NCBI GenBank assembly: GCA_964387955.1
Contig: CAYLXX010000013.1
Span: 1-23,677, forward strand
Source: CAYLXX01 sp964387955
GTDB lineage: Bacteria; Patescibacteriota; Microgenomatia; UBA1406; GWC2-37-13
Reading direction: 5' to 3'
DNA: 23,677 bases
Shown here in pieces: positions 7,580-14,758 of the stretch. The translations under genes were made by a program, and so were the position numbers. Below the pieces are notes generated by a model. The model was not told the origin of the DNA. It saw nothing but the letters and a program-made list of their open reading frames with translations, and searched no databases. Position 1 is the first letter of the stretch; each line of letters starts with the position of its first letter.

Positions 7580-7588
7580 TGTTACAAT
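7580..7588 (+). promoter_or_regulatory. extended -10 promoter of pth, leaderless
   Basis: TGT-TACAAT (7580-7588) is an extended -10 ending 7 bases before the ATG at 7596. The expected RNA start therefore falls at or next to the start codon. Confidence 0.6.
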
Positions 7589-7595
7589 CAATTAT

Positions 7596-8153
7596 ATGTT
7601 AGTTTTGATCGGCCTCGGTAACCCAGGAGAAAAATATAAAAATAATCGCCATAACGTGGGTTTCATGTTTATAGATTATTTTGTGAAACACATGATTCAT
7701 CTTGGTGCTTTAGTTCTAGAGGAGCTGAATCACGAAGATAAATTCGGTGCGGAACTGGGTAGATTTGAGTATCAAGGTGAAAAATATGTTGTTGCTAAGC
7801 CTCAAACTTTCATGAATGCCTCGGGAGATTCTGTTCAGAGAATTACTTCGTTTTATCAAATACCTTTGTCATCTTTGTATGTGGCTCATGATGATTTAGA
7901 TATTCCTTTTGGGAAATACAAGACTCAGTTTGCTGTCGGTCCCAAACTCCACAATGGTCTTGACTCGATTGAGAACAGGTTGGGGGAGCCAGATTTTTAT
8001 CGTATACGTATCGGAGTGGATAATCGGGGAGAGCAACCCATTTCTGGCGAATCGTATGTGCTGCAAAATTTTACGGCCGAAGAAATGAAACTACTACCCG
8101 ATATATTCGCACAAATTTTGGCAAAACTTCCTAAATCTTCTGATGAATTTTGA
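7596..8153 (+). CDS. pth: peptidyl-tRNA hydrolase
   Basis: 185 aa, the usual length. Pth cleaves peptidyl-tRNA released by stalled ribosomes to recycle tRNA. Family landmarks are present: GLGNPG with N9, NRHNVG with catalytic H19, KPQTFMNASG with N74, and AHDDLD with D99. The last is HNGLDS with N120, matching E. coli N10, H20, N68, D93 and N114. The loop before HNG is unusual: the normal glycine-rich KxGGGxxG is replaced by FAVGPKLHNG, though the key Asn remains. The ATG at 7596 is set by an extended -10 just upstream; there is no Shine-Dalgarno. The galT-like gene follows after 40 bases with its own promoter. Confidence 0.93.
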   Translation: MLVLIGLGNPGEKYKNNRHNVGFMFIDYFVKHMIHLGALVLEELNHEDKFGAELGRFEYQGEKYVVAKPQTFMNASGDSVQRITSFYQIPLSSLYVAHDDLDIPFGKYKTQFAVGPKLHNGLDSIENRLGEPDFYRIRIGVDNRGEQPISGESYVLQNFTAEEMKLLPDIFAQILAKLPKSSDEF

Positions 8154-8156
8154 GTA

Positions 8157-8176
8157 TTTGCATATTGGCATGCAAA
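8157..8176. promoter_or_regulatory. dyad TTTGCA-N8-TGCAAA at the galT promoter
   Basis: A perfect 6-bp inverted repeat with an 8-base centre covers the -35 region (TTGCAT 8158-8163) of the promoter at 8179-8187. Its position would allow a repressor or activator site; an RNA hairpin without a T-run is the alternative. Confidence 0.4.
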
Positions 8177-8178
8177 GC

Positions 8179-8187
8179 TGATATAAA
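8179..8187 (+). promoter_or_regulatory. extended -10 promoter of galT-like gene, leaderless
   Basis: TGA-TATAAA (8179-8187) ends 6 bases before the ATG at 8194. A partial -35 TTGCAT lies 18 bases upstream. Confidence 0.6.
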
Positions 8188-8193
8188 TAAAGT

Positions 8194-9078
8194 ATGGCAC
8201 GGTATGTACCAGATATAGTTTCGCGTCGATGGGTAATTATTTCTTCGCAAAGATTATCAAGACCTGATGATTCTAGCGCCAAAGTAGGTACCAAGAGATG
8301 TCCTTTTTGTCCCAACAATGAATCGATGAGTGCTGGAGAAGTTTTTAGGTTGGGTAAAGGAGACAAAGATAAACCAGGTTGGTTGGTACGAGTAGTGCGC
8401 AATAAATTTCCAGTCACTGATATCCATGAAGTTATCATCCATTCTCCCGACCATACTGCAGATATCCAAGACTTGCCTGTAGCCCAGGTAGAATTAATTC
8501 TTAAAGCGTATCGAGATCGTTATAATTTTTACCGTAAAACTGGACAGGTCATCATTTTCTGCAATCACGGTGAGCATGCTGGTAGCTCGCTCGTTCATCC
8601 CCATTCACAACTTGTGGTTGTGCCTTCTCAAATTAACCTGGATACGTTGTCGGTTGAGCCTCTAAACAATGTGGTAGAAGAAAATGCCAAATTTACCGTC
8701 TATTGTCCTGATTTTTCACAGTGGCCGTATGAGGTGTGGATTTCGTCCAAAAAACCCGGTGCTTTCTATGGCGATATTGAAGATGAAGAAATCAAAGTGC
8801 TGGCCGATACTTTGCAGAGGATGTTAAAACGGCTCTATCGTATTTACAAAGACCACCGAATTTCCAGCATACCGTTTGGCTACAATTTTTATATTTATCC
8901 TAAGGAAAATTGGTATATCCGTATTATTCCTCGATTTATCCATCGTGCCGGATTTGAACTTGGAACTGGTTTAAGTGTTAATATCGTCGATCCACAAAAT
9001 GCCAGCATTGAACTGCGCGGAGTGGAAAAAAAAGTCGCTAAAGTACTCAAAAAACTTCACCGCGCTTCAAGAGGTTGA
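8194..9078 (+). CDS. galT: galactose-1-phosphate uridylyltransferase-like protein
   Basis: 294-aa HIT-superfamily nucleotidyltransferase. C36 and C39 (RCPFCPNN) form the zinc-site CxxC; NKFPV (70-74) and the HSPDH region (83-87) follow, then NHGEHAGSSLVHPHSQ, with HPHSQ (135-139) carrying the covalent nucleotide-binding histidine H137. GalT moves UMP between UDP-glucose and galactose 1-phosphate in the Leloir pathway. The related ADP-glucose phosphorylases share these motifs, so the substrate is not certain. At 294 aa it is somewhat shorter than E. coli GalT (about 350). The last 22 bases overlap the convergent 9057-9800 gene. Confidence 0.82.
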   Translation: MARYVPDIVSRRWVIISSQRLSRPDDSSAKVGTKRCPFCPNNESMSAGEVFRLGKGDKDKPGWLVRVVRNKFPVTDIHEVIIHSPDHTADIQDLPVAQVELILKAYRDRYNFYRKTGQVIIFCNHGEHAGSSLVHPHSQLVVVPSQINLDTLSVEPLNNVVEENAKFTVYCPDFSQWPYEVWISSKKPGAFYGDIEDEEIKVLADTLQRMLKRLYRIYKDHRISSIPFGYNFYIYPKENWYIRIIPRFIHRAGFELGTGLSVNIVDPQNASIELRGVEKKVAKVLKKLHRASRG

Positions 9079-9800
9079 GGGGTAGTTAAAACTACGTTAG
9101 CTGATTTATCAATAAGAACAATTTGGTAGATATATGAATCGGAGCGGTTGATATCGCCTGTGACCAGCTGGTGCAAAGTGGTAAATGTTTTACTCACATC
9201 CTTAGTTTGTTTGATACCTGAAGATTGATCGGTAAAAATAATCTGCGATTTGAGAGGAATTTCTGTCTTAAACGTGATGAAAAAATACTGCCCAGTGGTA
9301 GTAATCGCTATATTATGTACAACATCAGTTGCTTGAGTATTTTTGAGAGAATTGCCTTGTAGAAGAGTATTGGATAGGAGGAAACCTACAAAAATAATCC
9401 CAACAAAGCTGATGACAATTACCGATTGCAGGGTGGGTAAAGGAATTTGCCAGAGTTTGAAATAATTGACTTTGGCCTCTTGAGCCTTTTTAAAGGCTAT
9501 TAGATCTTCGGGGCTTGCTAACAGTCCCTTACATTGGGGGCACTGGAATAATTTTACGTGTTTGGGAATAGATTCTTCATCAAGCGGCAGAAGAAAAATG
9601 TTATCGCGGGGGCAAATTAATTGTGCTGGTGGATTGATAGGGATTTTTTTATTGGCGGCGAGAGTCTCGGCAGTTTTGGCACTAATTCGGTTAATACTAT
9701 TTTCATCAAAAAAAGTCGAACCGCAATTTATACAGTGCCATAATCGCTGGTTATCTAAAGTTTGAGTTTGTAGCGGCTGTTGGCATGTTGGGCAGAGCAT
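9057..9800 (-). CDS. zinc-ribbon membrane protein of unknown function
   Basis: 247 aa. Two zinc-ribbon-like units lie in the N-terminal cytosolic half: C3/C6 with C23/C26, in the style of TFIIB-type zinc fingers, and C63 with C87/C90, less complete. A single membrane helix spans about residues 125-146. The C-terminal 100 residues are beta-rich and probably outside. The ATG at 9800 is one base past the stop of the upstream gene, so the two are surely cotranscribed and perhaps coupled. This layout (zinc ribbon inside, beta domain outside) would fit a sensor or an assembly factor, but no specific role is shown. Confidence 0.8.
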   Translation of the reverse strand: MLCPTCQQPLQTQTLDNQRLWHCINCGSTFFDENSINRISAKTAETLAANKKIPINPPAQLICPRDNIFLLPLDEESIPKHVKLFQCPQCKGLLASPEDLIAFKKAQEAKVNYFKLWQIPLPTLQSVIVISFVGIIFVGFLLSNTLLQGNSLKNTQATDVVHNIAITTTGQYFFITFKTEIPLKSQIIFTDQSSGIKQTKDVSKTFTTLHQLVTGDINRSDSYIYQIVLIDKSANVVLTTPQPLEAR

Positions 9801-9801
9801 G

Positions 9802-11130
9802 TTACTGTTGTTGTCCTCCTGTCGTCTCCTTGAGGGACTGCATCATAAGTATTACGACCATGACTGCTGCGACACCACCTCCCATACCGCCCATTTTACC
9901 CATACTTTTTAGGCGTTCTTTAAGAGCCTCTTTCTGAAGAAGTTTGCGTTTTCGTGACTCTGCGTCTTGGGCCTGATCGGTGGTGGCAATATCTACAGCG
10001 AGCGCTGCCATCTCATCGTAATCTTGATTAAGGAGATGTTGAATCAGGGCACGGGTATCGTCATGACCGATTGCGCCAGATTCAATGACTTTGAACGCTT
10101 GATTAAACAGTTCTTGGACTGAACCACTTGAGAGAGCTTGTGCCTGAGCTTGGGCGATCTCCAAGGAAGCCCGCCACTCTATAAGGTCTTCTTGAGTAAT
10201 CTTGCGTTCCCCACCATCAGCAGTGGGAATTTTATCACCAACTTTTTTGGTATCCAAGAGCTCTTGTATATTGGCTACTTGCTTTTTGGCTTCTAGTCCG
10301 AGTTTATTCAAGGCAGTATCGTCAAGACCTTCATGTTGTACAAGTTCGGCGAGTTCATCTGGAGTGGGTATAGTACCTTTAAAAATATTCATGATTTCTT
10401 GTCTTGTTTGGGAGTTGGCTTGATTTTTTTGGATAATTTCGTCTCGCTCTTTGGTTTGTTCTTCAGTGGCGTCATCTGCTAGATCAGGTACGTCGGAGTT
10501 GGCATATTTAGTATCGACAAGCGATTGGATATCCTCGGTTGTGAAAATCTGAGCTTGTTGTTCGGCTTCTTTCAAAGTTGCGTTATCGATAGAATTCATG
10601 CTGAAGTCGCCCGAATTTTTTTGCTTTGCTTCGATGTATGTCTCGATAATTGTTTGCTCGGCTTCTCCGAATTGACTTTTTCCTTGCTGGTATGCTGCAG
10701 CTAGTTGGGCGTCAAGAAGTGTTTGGGCAGAAACATCAAATATTCCCATATCCTTATTATCGCTGCGACACAGGAATTTACCTTCTTGAACTCCGGTTAA
10801 AGCTGTGACAGTGATGACATTAGATCGTTCATCTGGTCGAGCTAAGCGAAAATTACCACCATCAGCAACAAGTCGAAGCGGTTGACCTTCTTTTAACGAC
10901 ACGGGTTTGACGAAGGTTTGATCAGGTCGTGTACTAAGTTCGGTAAGCTTGCCATAAAAACTTATTTCAGATTTGGCAGGGTCACGCATCGCTTCGGATC
11001 TTTCTTTTCCTTGAAGTTGATGTATTTCATTCGCTTTTCTGAGAAAGGCATGCCGTACAACTCTGGGGCCTTCAGTATTAGGCATACCGCGTCGTACCTC
11101 AACAGGAGCAACGCCGGTTGGAGTTTCCAT
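9802..11130 (-). CDS. tail-anchored helical protein of unknown function
   Basis: 442 aa from the ATG at 11130. In-frame upstream starts at 11142 (ATG) and 11166 (TTG) exist, but the promoter TTGATT-N17-TATGTT ends 7 bases before 11130 and would exclude them. No family recognised. An N-terminal region of about 150 residues has a beta-rich part; residues about 150-400 are Gln/Glu/Ala-rich helices. A basic stretch (SRKRKLLQKEALKERLKSMGK) precedes a Gly/Met-rich C-terminal membrane helix (about 414-433), leaving a 9-residue tail: a tail-anchored protein with a cytosolic bulk. It is cotranscribed with the zinc-ribbon protein and divergent from the 866-aa coiled-coil protein, so the three may work together. 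Confidence 0.8.
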   Translation of the reverse strand: METPTGVAPVEVRRGMPNTEGPRVVRHAFLRKANEIHQLQGKERSEAMRDPAKSEISFYGKLTELSTRPDQTFVKPVSLKEGQPLRLVADGGNFRLARPDERSNVITVTALTGVQEGKFLCRSDNKDMGIFDVSAQTLLDAQLAAAYQQGKSQFGEAEQTIIETYIEAKQKNSGDFSMNSIDNATLKEAEQQAQIFTTEDIQSLVDTKYANSDVPDLADDATEEQTKERDEIIQKNQANSQTRQEIMNIFKGTIPTPDELAELVQHEGLDDTALNKLGLEAKKQVANIQELLDTKKVGDKIPTADGGERKITQEDLIEWRASLEIAQAQAQALSSGSVQELFNQAFKVIESGAIGHDDTRALIQHLLNQDYDEMAALAVDIATTDQAQDAESRKRKLLQKEALKERLKSMGKMGGMGGGVAAVMVVILMMQSLKETTGGQQQ

Positions 11131-11137
11131 ACAATGA

Positions 11138-11166
11138 AACATACTTGAATTCACGGAAAAAATCAA
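11138..11166 (-). promoter_or_regulatory. minus-strand promoter of the divergent pair
   Basis: TTGATT (11166-11161), 17 bases, TATGTT (11143-11138), then 7 bases to the ATG at 11130. It overlaps the plus-strand promoter at 11145-11173 almost fully. Confidence 0.5.
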
Positions 11167-11173
11167 ATACTAT
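11145..11173 (+). promoter_or_regulatory. plus-strand promoter of the divergent pair
   Basis: TTGAAT (11145-11150), 17 bases, TACTAT (11168-11173), then 9 bases to the ATG at 11183. Confidence 0.5.
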
Positions 11174-11182
11174 TGAAGACAT

Positions 11183-13783
11183 ATGGCACGTGAGGTATCT
11201 GATTCTGAAATACGTGGAGTCAGCAAATCTACACCACTTAACGAGACCAAAATGCGCTCCGAGACTAAATATCGGAAACAGCCTCTGTATAAAAACCTTT
11301 CTGAGTCAGGTGAAAGCTTAAATAAAGAGTTTTCAGTTACTAAATCGACCGAGCAAACGTTAGCAGAAACTGTGCAACGTATGTTTGGTACTTTTAAAGA
11401 CTCAAAAGCTACCGGTCCACTACCAATAAATAGTTCTATTTCTCAATTTGTGACTGACTTTAAAAAACAATATCCTGGCATGAAAGATGATGAGCTTAAA
11501 GATAAAGCGCTTGAGTTTGTCCGTTCATCTCCTCAGGCTTTGGCAGTAGCATTGAAACTAACCGAGTGGGAACTCGCGACGCTGCAAAAATCAACTGGTG
11601 CCTGGGTTGATGGTGACAGACCCATGCTGCGCTATCATGACCACTTATACGTTGACCGTAATGCTGATAAGCCTAATAAGTTGAGACTAAGCGCAAGATT
11701 TTCAGAGTGGATTATGAGACCTGAACATCCAGAGGATCAAAACTTATATTACCGCATACGTATTCGAGATAGAGATATTAGTGACACTAATGTTGTATAT
11801 AGTACCCGAGGACTTGATAATGCACAGATTCAATATCTTGAGTCAATCAATCGATATGGCATTAATGCCGTGATTACCGATCCATCAGAAGCCAATGCAG
11901 AGAAACAGCGTTTGGCAGGTAGAATTGACCAGATTACCAAAGCCCGGTCTGATTTTTACACTGCTATTGGTAGACCGAGAGGAACTATTAGACCGAATAC
12001 AATTACTTCTGATGGCAGATATTTGAGTCGGATTCAGGCTGCTTACTTAGACGCCGAGCAAAAAGGTCCAGCTTTAGGAGTAAATACAAGAGATCGTGTA
12101 TACGCCGAAATAAACTTGATAGAAAAAGAAATTACCGATCGCATCAAGAAGGAAACGACTCAAAGGCTAAAAGAAGAACGAGAAAAAAAGGAAGAAAATT
12201 TGCTTGGATCTATTGTCCGAGAGAACATCCGAGTTTTGGATCGGCCCAAAGTTTTAACTCCCGAGCAGACCCGTAGAAGAGATCAATTAGAAGAAGAGCG
12301 CAAGAAGCGAGATGAAGAACTCACCAAAATTAAAAGGCGTATTGACCACAAGAAAACTATAGATGAGTCTACCAGAGAAAGAGATACGATACGGTCGGCT
12401 ATAAATAGTGCAGTAAATACGGCATCGGGTGGTACATACCCAGACATTGTTGATCAAAAAGAAAATCGTGTACCTCAACTCAACAGTGAAATAACTACGT
12501 TTACAACACGACTTAACGGTGCTGAAGCAGAAAGAGTATCTCTTAATAAAACTCTCGACGAAGAGCGTTCGAACTTAACCAAAACTTCAGGTAGAATATC
12601 GGGTGGTGCCAGTCAGGAAATTAGAGATGCGGCGACAGCAGAAAAACCTGAGATAGAGGGGCGTATTACCCAATTGGAGAGTCAAATCGATCGACTCAAT
12701 AAAAAAATTGAAGGCGATTCGACAACCACGCCTCCTACTGTGGGTTTGGAAGATGAAGTCAAGGTGCGTAAAGATGAACTGGCAGGTTTGAATCGCTATC
12801 TTGATCAGGATGCAATCAAAACTCAGTTTGATGAACTACAAAAGAAAAACGACGCAATTTTCACCAATCAGATCGAATTTGATAAGTTGACCAATCTTGA
12901 AGCCGAAATTCGCGCTCGAGATCCAAGTCTGGCGACAGTGACACTTGAGGAGCTAAAAGCTTATCTTGAAGAAGAAGTTAGTAAGTTGCAGGCTGAGAAA
13001 TTGCAGATTTCAGGAGCGGATGTTGAGCAAGCGTATCTCAGATCTGCATTTCATGCCTATGAGAAACACTTATTACCTAGCGAAAAAAGTGAAGAGATTA
13101 GCAATAGAGTCCGTAATCGCAATAAAATCAAATTTGATTATGCACGAGATTACTATCGTGATTATCCCGAAGCATATATACGGACACTGCAACTCATGTT
13201 TGGCGAAGAATCAGTCTCCTCAGGGCACCAGCAGCTATTTAGTGAAGCATCTAACTTATTGAGTCCTGATCTTTTTGCCGAAATTTACAACGAAGGTCGT
13301 ACTCCACCTGTGAATATTTTTACTTTAGATCAGAAAAGAGATGTGAACTCAGCGCTTATACGGAAAATACGCAGTCGTCTGAATGATGATGTTAGAAAAG
13401 GCTTTGCCGGCCGGTTGTCGATTGATGATACAGAGAGAGCGGCGATGAGAACTCAACTTGAACGTATGCAGGCGATTGGCAAAGATGTGGCATTCACTCC
13501 GCCTGAAACTGATGTGGTAGATTATGAAAAACGTATATACTTTTATAAGACAGACGGCAATTTACAAGATCTTACTCGAAGAATTATCGATCAATGGAAT
13601 ATTACTGACAGCACAGATTATTTTGATCCGACTCACCCTCGACACCGAGAACAAATTGCCAAAGCCAAACGCTTTGCCGAGGCAATCGATGCCGCCAGAA
13701 AGAAGCGTTTGGGGCTCAACAGTGAGACGTCAGCAGTTACTAGTCCAATTGAGGAAGAAGAGTCATCGACCCCGACGCCTTAA
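11183..13783 (+). CDS. 866-aa coiled-coil protein of unknown function
   Basis: Very hydrophilic, with no signal peptide or membrane helix, so probably cytosolic. The N-terminal 90 residues look disordered (S/T/K-rich). Residues about 95-300 are a mixed, likely globular region rich in aromatic and Arg residues. About 312-410 and 425-610 are charged heptad-type coiled coils (runs such as RLKEEREKKEEN and RRDQLEEERKKRDEELTKIK). About 620-840 form another compact helical part rich in Tyr and Arg, and the tail is acidic/Thr-Pro. It may be a structural or scaffolding protein. It heads a three-gene operon (15- and 1-base gaps follow) and shares a promoter region with the tail-anchored protein. I cannot name a family. 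Confidence 0.82.
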   Translation: MAREVSDSEIRGVSKSTPLNETKMRSETKYRKQPLYKNLSESGESLNKEFSVTKSTEQTLAETVQRMFGTFKDSKATGPLPINSSISQFVTDFKKQYPGMKDDELKDKALEFVRSSPQALAVALKLTEWELATLQKSTGAWVDGDRPMLRYHDHLYVDRNADKPNKLRLSARFSEWIMRPEHPEDQNLYYRIRIRDRDISDTNVVYSTRGLDNAQIQYLESINRYGINAVITDPSEANAEKQRLAGRIDQITKARSDFYTAIGRPRGTIRPNTITSDGRYLSRIQAAYLDAEQKGPALGVNTRDRVYAEINLIEKEITDRIKKETTQRLKEEREKKEENLLGSIVRENIRVLDRPKVLTPEQTRRRDQLEEERKKRDEELTKIKRRIDHKKTIDESTRERDTIRSAINSAVNTASGGTYPDIVDQKENRVPQLNSEITTFTTRLNGAEAERVSLNKTLDEERSNLTKTSGRISGGASQEIRDAATAEKPEIEGRITQLESQIDRLNKKIEGDSTTTPPTVGLEDEVKVRKDELAGLNRYLDQDAIKTQFDELQKKNDAIFTNQIEFDKLTNLEAEIRARDPSLATVTLEELKAYLEEEVSKLQAEKLQISGADVEQAYLRSAFHAYEKHLLPSEKSEEISNRVRNRNKIKFDYARDYYRDYPEAYIRTLQLMFGEESVSSGHQQLFSEASNLLSPDLFAEIYNEGRTPPVNIFTLDQKRDVNSALIRKIRSRLNDDVRKGFAGRLSIDDTERAAMRTQLERMQAIGKDVAFTPPETDVVDYEKRIYFYKTDGNLQDLTRRIIDQWNITDSTDYFDPTHPRHREQIAKAKRFAEAIDAARKKRLGLNSETSAVTSPIEEEESSTPTP

Positions 13784-13798
13784 TTTTTTTAAATACAT

Positions 13799-14146
13799 AT
13801 GACCAATTACACGTTTGAAGACATAATAAAAATCCTGCCGCTTACCGCAGATGACCGTCGTGATCTTACCAATATGGGAGGATATTCGGCAGATCGACAA
13901 AACGAACTAAAAAATATCTGCTGGGAAGCGTTTGATGAAATGACCGATGATCTCGCAGATCTGAAACTGGAAAAATTATTAGCCGAAGCAGAGGAGGGGA
14001 AAGTGGCGGTGACTGGAGATATGCAAGATCAAGCACTCGAGCTTGTACACACAGATTACGAGGAAATTTTATCCGGCAGAAAGCAAGAAGTCGAGCAAAT
14101 CGAAGAAATCCGCAACAAACTGCAAGGCTTAATTCATCAACCCTAA
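13799..14146 (+). CDS. 115-aa acidic helical protein of unknown function
   Basis: Soluble, strongly acidic, helical protein with no membrane segment. The first part (ILPLTADDRRDLTNMGGYSA) looks like a short helical pair. The rest is a long Glu/Leu/Lys amphipathic region ending in KQEVEQIEEIRNKLQGL, likely coiled coil. The second gene of the 11183-14441 operon, it starts 15 bases after the large coiled-coil gene, and its stop is one base before the next ATG. A role as partner of the 866-aa protein is plausible but not shown. Confidence 0.72.
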   Translation: MTNYTFEDIIKILPLTADDRRDLTNMGGYSADRQNELKNICWEAFDEMTDDLADLKLEKLLAEAEEGKVAVTGDMQDQALELVHTDYEEILSGRKQEVEQIEEIRNKLQGLIHQP

Positions 14147-14147
14147 T

Positions 14148-14441
14148 ATGGAAGAGGGGAAAGATGAGATGGTAGGAATAGAGACTACGATTCCCATCTC
14201 CAGCGAAGTACCTGATTTACATCCGATTCAATTTCCATCTGTACCTCAATCTGCGGATCAGGAAAAAATTCAAGATCTCCTTAAAAGTATTGCTACCCAG
14301 AAACCCAAACAACCTTTTTCTCCTGAAAAAATTAGCTCCTTTGAGCCCAGCGACTCATATAATGAAAAGCCAAGTACGTTAAAAAATGTCTTGAAGCTCC
14401 TTTTGCGTTTTTTGACCTTTGGGAAATATAAGGGAGAGTAA
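14148..14441 (+). CDS. 97-aa Pro/Ser-rich protein with amphipathic C-terminus
   Basis: No family recognised. The first 70 residues are low-complexity, rich in Pro, Ser, Glu and Ile, and likely disordered. The last 22 residues (LKNVLKLLLRFLTFGKYKGE) form a basic, hydrophobic segment that could lie along or partly insert in the membrane. It could thus tether its operon partners to the envelope. The ATG at 14148 follows the previous stop by one base (TAATATG), with no Shine-Dalgarno. It ends one base before the stop of the convergent HTH gene. Confidence 0.68.
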   Translation: MEEGKDEMVGIETTIPISSEVPDLHPIQFPSVPQSADQEKIQDLLKSIATQKPKQPFSPEKISSFEPSDSYNEKPSTLKNVLKLLLRFLTFGKYKGE

Positions 14442-14442
14442 T

Positions 14443-14661
14443 TTATTCTTCTTCGACGCCAAGTAGTTTGAGGACGACGTCTTTTTTGTAGCGTCGATCG
14501 CCGCGTGAGTTGATACGAATTGCCGGGAGCTTACCTTTTTTACCCCAACGTTTTATAGTGAGCGCTGAGACACGAAGGAGATTGGCGACTTCTCGAATCG
14601 TCAATAAGTCGGGAAGATCTTTCAAAGAGACTTTACTATGGCTCTTTCCTGCTGTTATCAT
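14443..14661 (-). CDS. BldC/excisionase-type helix-turn-helix DNA-binding protein
   Basis: 72 aa with a MerR-like winged HTH covering residues about 18-68. The pattern LLTIREVANLLRVSALTIKR, then WGKKGKLPAIRI and RRYKKDVVLKLL, is the standard signature of BldC/excisionase-like single-domain regulators, with a basic recognition helix and wing. It has no effector domain. An upstream in-frame ATG at 14670 overlaps the -10 box, so the ATG at 14661 is the likely start; the promoter is perfect consensus and leaderless. In family context such proteins bind direct repeats as transcription regulators or act as excision factors; no integrase is seen here. Possible targets are the flanking operons. Confidence 0.85.
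   Translation of the reverse strand: MITAGKSHSKVSLKDLPDLLTIREVANLLRVSALTIKRWGKKGKLPAIRINSRGDRRYKKDVVLKLLGVEEE
14482..14487 (+). terminator. possible weak terminator of the 11183-14441 operon
   Basis: AGGAC-GAC-GTCTT (14471-14483, including one G-T pair) could form a short stem running into T6 (14482-14487). It lies inside the opposing HTH gene. It is weak, but no better signal is seen after 14441. Confidence 0.25.
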
Positions 14662-14668
14662 TTCACCC

Positions 14669-14697
14669 ATTATAAAAAATCAAACATGACTTGTCAA
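14669..14697 (-). promoter_or_regulatory. perfect consensus promoter of the HTH gene
   Basis: On the minus strand TTGACA (14697-14692), exactly 17 bases, and TATAAT (14674-14669) match the sigma-70 consensus at all twelve positions. The -10 ends 7 bases before the ATG at 14661, predicting a leaderless mRNA. Confidence 0.82.
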
Positions 14698-14721
14698 TAA
14701 CAAACTGGATCATACTAGATA

Positions 14722-14750
14722 TTGACTTTAAATCTGCGCTATGATACGTT
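14722..14750 (+). promoter_or_regulatory. candidate promoter of the surface-protein operon
   Basis: TTGACT (14722-14727), 17 bases, TACGTT (14745-14750), then 8 bases to the ATG at 14759. An alternative -10 TATGAT (14740-14745) has a poor spacer. The 97-base divergent gap to the HTH start also holds the HTH promoter. Confidence 0.4.
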
Positions 14751-14758
14751 GAGATATA

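Noticed and set aside
7395..7595. Search for a riboswitch or small RNA in the longest gap
   Set aside because: Only promoters and a short dyad are seen; no stem-rich conserved structure or tRNA-like fold.
9082..9095. GTAGTT-AA-AACTAC palindrome as a terminator after galT
   Set aside because: The loop is too small, the stem is AT-rich and no T-run follows on either strand.
11142..11166. Upstream starts (ATG 11142, TTG 11166) for the tail-anchored protein
   Set aside because: Both lie at or before the predicted -10 (11143-11138), so RNA from that promoter would not contain them; 11130 fits the spacing seen elsewhere.
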